Assembly: GCF_049999945.1 (NCBI RefSeq)
Contig: NZ_JBLYUB010000034.1
Span: forward strand, 1 to 64,000
Length of the DNA: 64,000 nucleotides
Direction: 5' to 3'
DNA from: Planosporangium spinosum
Lineage (GTDB): Bacteria; Actinomycetota; Actinomycetes; Mycobacteriales; Micromonosporaceae
The notes beneath the pieces are model-generated. The model was not told the DNA's origin and searched no databases. It saw only the letters and a list, made by a program, of their open reading frames with translations. This document shows positions 58,694-64,000 of this stretch, in pieces. Each line of letters starts with the position of its first letter. Within the stretch, counting starts at the first letter, position 1. The position numbers and the translations under genes were made by a program.

Positions 58694-61066
58694 CTACTGT
58701 CGCGTCCCGCACAGCAGCGGGTCCTGCGTGCACCGGGGATCCCGGGCCGGCGGTTGCGCCGGTGGCTCCGGCTGTGGTGCGGCGCCGCCCTCCCCGCCAC
58801 CCCGGCCACCCCGGTTCCGGGCGGAGGTGGAACTCGTTGGCGTCGGGTTGCCGCCTCCCTTGCCGAACGCGATCTCCCGGCTCGGCGCGGCGAAGTTGAC
58901 CGCCGGCTTGTCGGCCATGGCGTCGCGCAGCGCGTACTGCACCGCCTTGTTGATGTTGTCGTGTGGATTCCTGAGGTCGGCCTTGAGCCGGTCGGACCGC
59001 GGGTTGTCCGGGTCGGCGAGGATGCCGGCCATCGCGATCTGCTTGGTCATCGCGACGAGCGTCGCCGTGCGGTCGTTGTCGGTGGTGCCCGTCTTGCCGG
59101 CCACCGGGCGGCCCACGATCCTGCGTACCTCCGAGGCCGTGCCCTCGTCGCAGCGACCGTACGCGGACTGGTCACCCAGCGGGCAGCGGGCCGCGTCGAC
59201 GGCGGCGCGGGCCACGTCGGCGCCGACGACCTGGCGGCACTGCGGCTTGGCGAGGTCGAGCTTGTGGTCGTCCATGTCGCGGATCTCGGTGATCGGCGTG
59301 GGCGCGCAGTAGGTGCCGTCTGCGGCGAGTGTGGCGTACGCGTTGGCCAGGTCGAGCGGCGTCGTGGCGCTCACGCCGAGCGTGAACGGCCCCCAGCCGT
59401 TGGCGTAGTCGGGGTTGTTGGCCCGCTCGTAGTCCCCGATCTCCGGGGGGACGCCGTGGGAGCGGAACTGGATGCCCAGCCGCTTGGCGACATCGACCGC
59501 GTTCTCGGCGCCCGCCCGCTCCTGAAGCGGCAGGAAGTACGTGTTGACCGAGCGGCCGAAGCCGGTCCACATGTTGCGCGGGCCGTTCATCCAGGTCGGG
59601 CTGGCGTTGACGACGCAGTAGTAACTGGTGCCCTTGCAAGCGGCCTCGCCGTCGCTGCTCACGATGTACTTCTTGGACTGATAGGGCGACGTGGTGTTGA
59701 TGGTGTAGTCGAGCGTCATGCCCTTTTCGAGCGCCGCGACCATCGTGAACATCTTGAACGTCGAACCGGCCTGGTAGCCCTCGATGTCGCCACCGCCGGT
59801 CAGCAGGGGTGCGGTCGTGTTCGGGTAGTTGCCCTTCTGGCCCTTCTTGAAGGGGTTGGTGTTCAGCCCGTTGTTGCTCTGGTCGTTGCTGAAGGTGCGG
59901 TTTGTCGCGAGGCCGAGCACCCGGCCGGTGCCCGGCTCGACCGCGGCGACCATCGCCGCGTACGGGCTGCCGGTGGCGAGTGCGCCCTCGACGTTGCGAC
60001 GCATCGCCGCTTGGGTGTTCACGTCCAGCGAGCTGATGATCTTGTAGCCGCCGCTCTTGAGCTTGTTCTGCCGGGAGAAGGGGTCGGTGCCGAAGTCGGC
60101 CTGGCTCAGCCACCACCGGTACAGGTAGTCGCAGAAGAAGCCGGCGCCCAGGTCGCCACGCGGCATCGAGGCGCAGCCCTCGGGCGACCGCTGACCGACG
60201 ATCTTCAGCTCGGCGGCCTTCGCCTGGTCGGCCTGCTGCTGCGTGATGTATTTGAGGGTGACCATCTGCCGCAGCACGTACTCGCGGCGCTCCAGCGCGG
60301 CGGTGCGCTTCTCCGGGTAGTCCGGGTCCGCCGGGTCGTACGAACTGGGCGCCTTGACCAGGCCGGCGAGCAGCGCCGCCTCGGGCAGCGTGAGGTCCTT
60401 GGGCTCCTTGCCGAAGTACACCTGGCTCGCGGCGAAGACGCCGTAGGCGCCGTGTCCGAAGCTCGAAATATTCAGATAGCGCTCAAGAATTTCTTGCTTG
60501 TTGTACTTCTTCTCGATGGCCAGCGCGAACTTCATCTCGCGTACCTTGCGGGCCGACGTCTGCTCGGTCGCGGCGACGATCTCTTCGTTCGTGTGCGCCG
60601 AGTACGCGAGGGCCTGCCGGACGTACTGCATGGTCAGGGTGGATGCGCCCTGGGAGACCTGGCCGCCCGTGCCACGGTTGGCCACGGCCGCACGGGCGAC
60701 GCCCTTGGGGTCCACGCCGTGATGCTCGTAGAACCGCGAGTCCTCGGCGGCGACGATCGCCTGCTGCATGACCGGCGAGACCTCGCTGAGGTGGACGTCG
60801 CGGCGGTTCTCGTCGTAGAACATGGCGAGCAGCGTCTTGGCGTCCGAGGCGTACACGTAGGAGATCTGCGGCGGCGGCAGTTCGACCAGTTCGGTCGGCA
60901 GGTGGTCGAACGCCTCCGCACTCGCCTTTGCCGCGAGGCCTGACATGGCGACGACGGGGAAGGCTGCTGCCGCAACGACGATTCCTGCGAGTAGGCCGCA
61001 GACGAGCAATGATGCGGTGTTGGTGAGCACACCATGGTCCCGCTTGCGCATCCATGTCACGCGCAC
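58694..61066 (-). CDS. ponA2: Class A penicillin-binding protein (PonA2-like)
   Basis: 790 residues. One N-terminal membrane helix (about 18-40) is followed by a GT51 transglycosylase domain (AAEDSRFYEHHGVDPKGV, QGASTLTMQYVRQAL) and a transpeptidase domain with STFK (near 432), SVN in GRSVNTYF and KTG in GKTGTTDN (near 655). It polymerises and cross-links peptidoglycan. The C-terminal tail is Gly/Pro-rich; no PASTA domain is evident. Its neighbours are divergent whiB4-type and ArsA-like genes, as around mycobacterial ponA2. Start is uncertain among GTG 61066, GTG 61060 and ATG 61054. Confidence 0.93.
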   Translation of the reverse strand: MRVTWMRKRDHGVLTNTASLLVCGLLAGIVVAAAAFPVVAMSGLAAKASAEAFDHLPTELVELPPPQISYVYASDAKTLLAMFYDENRRDVHLSEVSPVMQQAIVAAEDSRFYEHHGVDPKGVARAAVANRGTGGQVSQGASTLTMQYVRQALAYSAHTNEEIVAATEQTSARKVREMKFALAIEKKYNKQEILERYLNISSFGHGAYGVFAASQVYFGKEPKDLTLPEAALLAGLVKAPSSYDPADPDYPEKRTAALERREYVLRQMVTLKYITQQQADQAKAAELKIVGQRSPEGCASMPRGDLGAGFFCDYLYRWWLSQADFGTDPFSRQNKLKSGGYKIISSLDVNTQAAMRRNVEGALATGSPYAAMVAAVEPGTGRVLGLATNRTFSNDQSNNGLNTNPFKKGQKGNYPNTTAPLLTGGGDIEGYQAGSTFKMFTMVAALEKGMTLDYTINTTSPYQSKKYIVSSDGEAACKGTSYYCVVNASPTWMNGPRNMWTGFGRSVNTYFLPLQERAGAENAVDVAKRLGIQFRSHGVPPEIGDYERANNPDYANGWGPFTLGVSATTPLDLANAYATLAADGTYCAPTPITEIRDMDDHKLDLAKPQCRQVVGADVARAAVDAARCPLGDQSAYGRCDEGTASEVRRIVGRPVAGKTGTTDNDRTATLVAMTKQIAMAGILADPDNPRSDRLKADLRNPHDNINKAVQYALRDAMADKPAVNFAAPSREIAFGKGGGNPTPTSSTSARNRGGRGGGEGGAAPQPEPPAQPPARDPRCTQDPLLCGTRQ

Positions 61067-61510
61067 AGGGTACGGGACGGTGCAATAGGCGCGCGTCCTT
61101 TCAGGACGCCACCTCGTTGTGATAGACGGATGACTCTAGGCACGGCGGCGCCGATGCGGCTCTGTCCGCCGGTCGGGCGGAATATGTGACGTTTTGGATG
61201 ACCCATTTCGGTGGTTGGCGCGGACGAAAAGTAAAAAAGTCCTGTTTAGCATGTTTAGTACCACCCGACACGGGGTCCAACTCGGTGAAAGCGACGTTGC
61301 GTAATCGCACGACTACAGAGCATCATGACCGATGGAAGTGAATTGGCCCTCCGGGCCTGGAGGGTAATGACCGTCGGTCGTAGTGGGCGGTTGGCGGCCA
61401 ATGTCGGAGTTCGCGGCTTGTGGTGTGGGACCACGATCCGCATCGACGGCGGCCATCCAGCGGCTTGGGTGTAAAGGCCCGGGGGGGCTTTTCAAGGGGG
61501 GACGTGAAAG
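61067..61510. other. Divergent intergenic region ponA2/whiB4
   Basis: 444 bp, less GC-rich than the genes, without a convincing frame. Promoters for both genes should lie here. A short hairpin (AAAGGCCC with GGGGCTTT, 61473-61491) sits 19 bp before the whiB4 start and might attenuate or stabilise its transcript. Confidence 0.5.
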
Positions 61511-61831
61511 ATGACGATGGTCGTCGACTGGCCGAGCTTGGCGGCTTGCCGAAGCGGTGACCCGGATGCGCTGTTCGTCCAGGGCGCCGAGCAGAACGTC
61601 GCGAAGCGGATCTGCAGGGGCTGCCCGGTGCGGAACGAGTGCCTCGCCGACGCGCTCGACAACCGCATCGAGTTCGGTGTCTGGGGCGGCATGACCGAGC
61701 GGGAGCGGCGGGCGCTGCTGCGCCGTCATCCTCAGGTGACCAGCTGGCGCAAGACCTTCGAGGCCGCGATGGTCAAGGAGACGGGCAAGCAGCCGGTCGG
61801 CGCGGCGAAGGAACTGGTGGCGGCGGGCTGA
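61511..61831 (+). CDS. WhiB-family iron-sulfur regulator (WhiB4/WblA type)
   Basis: 106 residues. The four [4Fe-4S] ligands are Cys13, Cys35, Cys38 and Cys44 (ICRGCPVRNEC), followed by the G[VI]WGG turn in FGVWGGMTERERRALLRRHP and a basic C-terminus for DNA binding. DNRIEFGVWGG and the TSW extension match the WhiB4/WblA branch rather than WhiB1 or WhiB2. WblA controls development and secondary metabolism in streptomycetes and WhiB4 senses redox stress in mycobacteria. Divergent from ponA2 and upstream of the ArsA pair, the same order as in mycobacteria. Confidence 0.93.
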   Translation: MTMVVDWPSLAACRSGDPDALFVQGAEQNVAKRICRGCPVRNECLADALDNRIEFGVWGGMTERERRALLRRHPQVTSWRKTFEAAMVKETGKQPVGAAKELVAAG

Positions 61832-61940
61832 TGCGGTGACCACCGGCGGACGCGGTCGTGGGGGGACTCGACCGCGCCCGCCGGTATCGCTCTCCCCATG
61901 ATCACGAAAGTCGGGCGCCGGGAAGTCGGGTGCGGGAAAG

Positions 61941-63107
61941 TCAGGCGCCGGACAGTGACCGGCCGATCGCCCGCAGCCCGTCGAGGTCGTGGACGTCGGC
62001 CGGCTGCACCGGCACCTCGACCACCGGTACCTGTGGATACGCCGAGACGAAGCGGTCGGCCACCGCGGCCTGACGGGAGCGTTGTTCGACCAGGCCGGCG
62101 TGGATGCGCAGCGCGTCGGCGGTCACGTCGTGCCCGTCGACCCCGTCGAGGCGTACCGCCGCGGCCCGGGCGTTCTCCGAACTGATCGCCGGCGCGGCGA
62201 CGGTGGTCACCCGGTTGAGGACCAGCCCCGTCAGCGGCATCTTCTCGCTGTCGAGCCGGTCGGCGAAGTAGGCCGCCTCCCGGATCGCATCCGGCTCGGG
62301 CGCGGCGACGACCAGGAACGCCGTCTCGCGGTCCTGCAGGATCCGGTACGTGCGCTCCGCGCGTTCACGGAAGCCGCCGAACATCGAGTCGAGCGCGGAC
62401 ACGAAGGTGGACAGGTCGGTCAGCAACTGGGTGCCGAGGACCTTCGTCACCGCCCGGGTGAAGATCCCGAACGAGGCCGACGCCAGCTTGAACACGCTCC
62501 GCCCGCCGGCGCGGGCCGGGGCGAGCAGCATCCGCAACATCCGGCCGTCGAGGAAGCGCGACAGCCGGGCCGGGGCGTCGAGGAAGTCCAGCGCGGACCG
62601 CGACGGCGGGGTGTCGACCACGATCAGGTCCCACTCCTGGCCGTCATGGCCGTGGGCGCGTAGCTGTCCCAGCTTCTCCATCGCCATGTACTCCTGGGTG
62701 CCGGAGAACGTGGAGCTCATGGCCTGGTAGAAGGGGTTCGCGAAGATCTCCTCGGCCTTCTCCGCGTCGGTGTGTGCGAGCACGACCTCGTCGAAGGTCC
62801 GCTTCATGTCGAGCATCATGGCGTGCAGTTCGCCGGTGTCGGCGTTGACGCCCTTGACCTGGCGGGGCGTGTTGTCCAGGGCGGTCAGTCCGAGCGCCTG
62901 GGCCAGCCGGCGGGCCGGGTCGATGGTGAGCACGACCGTGCGCCGTCCGTGCTTCTCGGCGGCCCGCAGCCCGAGCGCGGCCGCCGTCGTGGTCTTGCCC
63001 ACGCCGCCGGAGCCACAGCAGACCATGATGCGCACGGTCGGGTCGGCCAGGAGGGCGTCCACGTCCAGCCGCGGACTCCGCGTTCGGTCATCGTGGTCGG
63101 ACAGCAC
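61941..63107 (-). CDS. ArsA/Get3-like ATPase, Rv3680 type
   Basis: 388 residues of the deviant-Walker SIMIBI class. Walker A is CGSGGVGKTT (residues 31-40), switch I includes LTIDPARRLAQALG, and switch II is DLIVVDTPPSRSALDFLD. Homologues act with a partner ATPase; in mycobacteria the Rv3679-Rv3680 pair forms a complex linked to envelope stress and glycerol metabolism (from memory). The homologous core begins at the GTG at 63107; the frame is open to a GTG at 63173, only 4 bp after the stop of the upstream partner, which would favour coupling. Confidence 0.9.
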   Translation of the reverse strand: MLSDHDDRTRSPRLDVDALLADPTVRIMVCCGSGGVGKTTTAAALGLRAAEKHGRRTVVLTIDPARRLAQALGLTALDNTPRQVKGVNADTGELHAMMLDMKRTFDEVVLAHTDAEKAEEIFANPFYQAMSSTFSGTQEYMAMEKLGQLRAHGHDGQEWDLIVVDTPPSRSALDFLDAPARLSRFLDGRMLRMLLAPARAGGRSVFKLASASFGIFTRAVTKVLGTQLLTDLSTFVSALDSMFGGFRERAERTYRILQDRETAFLVVAAPEPDAIREAAYFADRLDSEKMPLTGLVLNRVTTVAAPAISSENARAAAVRLDGVDGHDVTADALRIHAGLVEQRSRQAAVADRFVSAYPQVPVVEVPVQPADVHDLDGLRAIGRSLSGA

Positions 63108-63177
63108 GCTGCGAGCGTATCCGGCTACCGGGGCGAACGACCCGCGTGCGCCGGCGAGAGCGCGGATCGTCACACCA

Positions 63178-64000
63178 TCAGGGGCTGGTGAGCAGTGCCT
63201 GGGCCAACCGGTCGAGGCCCTCCCGGCTCACCCCACCGGGCAGGACCGGCAGCTCCACCACCGGGCGGCCGAGCGCCGCCAGGTCGTCGCGCAGGGCGGC
63301 CTCCACCCCGAGCCGCGTCTTGTACGCCTTCGCCTCGGTGACCAGACCGGCGACGGTGTCCCGGTCGGCCGGCAGGCCGGCCTCCGCCAGGCCGCGGCGC
63401 AGCTCCGCCGGGGTGATCCGGGCACCGGTCAGCAGCGGAGCGCGGGTGGCGTTGACGATCACCGAGCCCACCGGTATGCCGAGCGCCCCCAGATCCTCGA
63501 TCGCGTCGGTGGTCTCCTGTACCGGCATCTCCTCCAGCAGGGTGACGACGTGGACGGCCGTCATCGGTGAGCGGAGGATCGCCGAGACCCCTTCGCTCTG
63601 CGACTTGATCGGCCCGACCTTCGCCAGTCGGGCCGTCTCGGCGGTCACGTTGAGGAAACGCCCGATCCGGCCGGTCGGGGGCGCGTCGACGACCACGGCG
63701 TCGTAGACACGGTGGCCGTTCGCGGTACGGGTGACGGCCTCCTTGACCTTGCCGGTCAGCAGGACGTCGCGCATGCCCGGGGCGATCGTCGTGGCGAAGT
63801 CGACCGCGCCCATCTTCTGCAGGGCCCGCCCGGCCATGCCGAGCCGGTAGAACATGTCCAGGTACTCCAGCAGTGCCTCTTCGGCGTCGATCGCGAGCGC
63901 GCGGACCTCGCCGCCGCCCGGCGCGCCCGCGACCACCCGCTCCTCGTACGGCAGCGGAGGCAGCTCGAACAGCTGCGCTATGCCCTGACGGCCCTCGACC
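63178..64000 (-). CDS. ArsA/Get3-like ATPase, Rv3679 type (5' end outside window)
   Basis: Partial: 274 C-terminal residues are visible and the frame runs off the right edge, so Walker A is missing. It enters as VEGRQGIAQLFELPPLPYEE, then EYLDMFYRLGMAGRALQKMG, GMRDVLLTGKVKEAVTR and switch II VVVDAPPTGRIGRFLNVT, closely matching the mycobacterial Rv3679 protein as I recall it. It lies just upstream of its paralogue and the two probably form a heteromeric ATPase. Confidence 0.9.
   Translation of the reverse strand, partial: VEGRQGIAQLFELPPLPYEERVVAGAPGGGEVRALAIDAEEALLEYLDMFYRLGMAGRALQKMGAVDFATTIAPGMRDVLLTGKVKEAVTRTANGHRVYDAVVVDAPPTGRIGRFLNVTAETARLAKVGPIKSQSEGVSAILRSPMTAVHVVTLLEEMPVQETTDAIEDLGALGIPVGSVIVNATRAPLLTGARITPAELRRGLAEAGLPADRDTVAGLVTEAKAYKTRLGVEAALRDDLAALGRPVVELPVLPGGVSREGLDRLAQALLTSP

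Noticed and set aside
58685..60943. A 752-residue plus-strand frame opposite the PBP gene
   Set aside because: Antisense shadow of a clear class A PBP with all catalytic motifs; composition is typical of GC-driven spurious frames.

Overview
The window looks like a chromosomal segment of a filamentous, very GC-rich actinomycete, most likely of the Micromonosporaceae (Micromonospora or a relative; this is an inference). The support is the strong G/C bias at third codon positions, many GTG starts, a WhiB-family regulator, a SARP-type regulator, glucosyl-3-phosphoglycerate synthase, a groEL ending in MDF behind CIRCE operators, and a gene order at the right end that matches the mycobacterial ponA2-whiB4-Get3/ArsA block.

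Bases 1-39,640 are mostly ordinary chromosome. In order they carry a two-RCK NAD-binding membrane protein; a DUF1232-PAP2 fusion; an N-acetylglucosamine unit (ROK kinase plus nagA, with a divergent DeoR regulator); a DUF3263 protein and a two-domain CDC48-like ATPase; an unusual membrane-tethered hydrolase/ABC-ATPase fusion with its permease; gpgS; a SAM-I riboswitch followed by threonine synthase; a regulator/MFS pair; an orphan paaN; a cold-shock protein; groEL; a dipeptidase; a membrane-anchored subtilase; glpD; a glycosyltransferase facing a glycogen-debranching-type glucosidase; an HD hydrolase; a ferritin-like/hemerythrin protein; and a SARP regulator. Long palindromic repeats sit between several of these genes, and short tandem duplications cover or abut several stop codons.

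Bases 39,720-41,812 look like the scar of older integrations: an integrase C-terminal fragment and a lower-GC, minus-strand zinc-ribbon/HEPN-like gene that may be a defence gene. Bases 41,813-55,294 form a complete actinomycete integrative and conjugative element (AICE). It is bounded by perfect 50-bp direct repeats, the right-hand one being the 3' part of an intact tRNA-Pro(CGG). From left to right it carries an unrecognised two-gene, lower-GC cargo operon; a GNAT/GntR pair; a rightward operon of small conserved AICE genes (DUF6284, RRQRL zinc protein, NUDIX, DUF2637 spread protein); an FtsK/TraB DNA translocase followed by a GCTAGC-repeat array (candidate clt transfer site); small DUF6907- and DUF6197-like genes; a primase-polymerase; and a DUF3631 ATPase whose 3' coding end is packed with CCGTACCAG iterons (candidate replication origin). 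Excisionase and integrase lie next to the tRNA. All modules needed for excision, replication and conjugal transfer appear intact.

Bases 55,374-64,000 return to conserved chromosome: an alpha/beta hydrolase, a metallophosphoesterase, a YqeY-like protein, a small secreted protein, a class A penicillin-binding protein, a WhiB4/WblA-type iron-sulfur regulator, and two adjacent ArsA/Get3-like ATPases, the last cut by the window edge.

The best candidates for something new are the AICE cargo operon (42,140-43,803), the iteron array inside the DUF3631 gene, the repeat array behind traB, and the HEPN-like gene left of the element.
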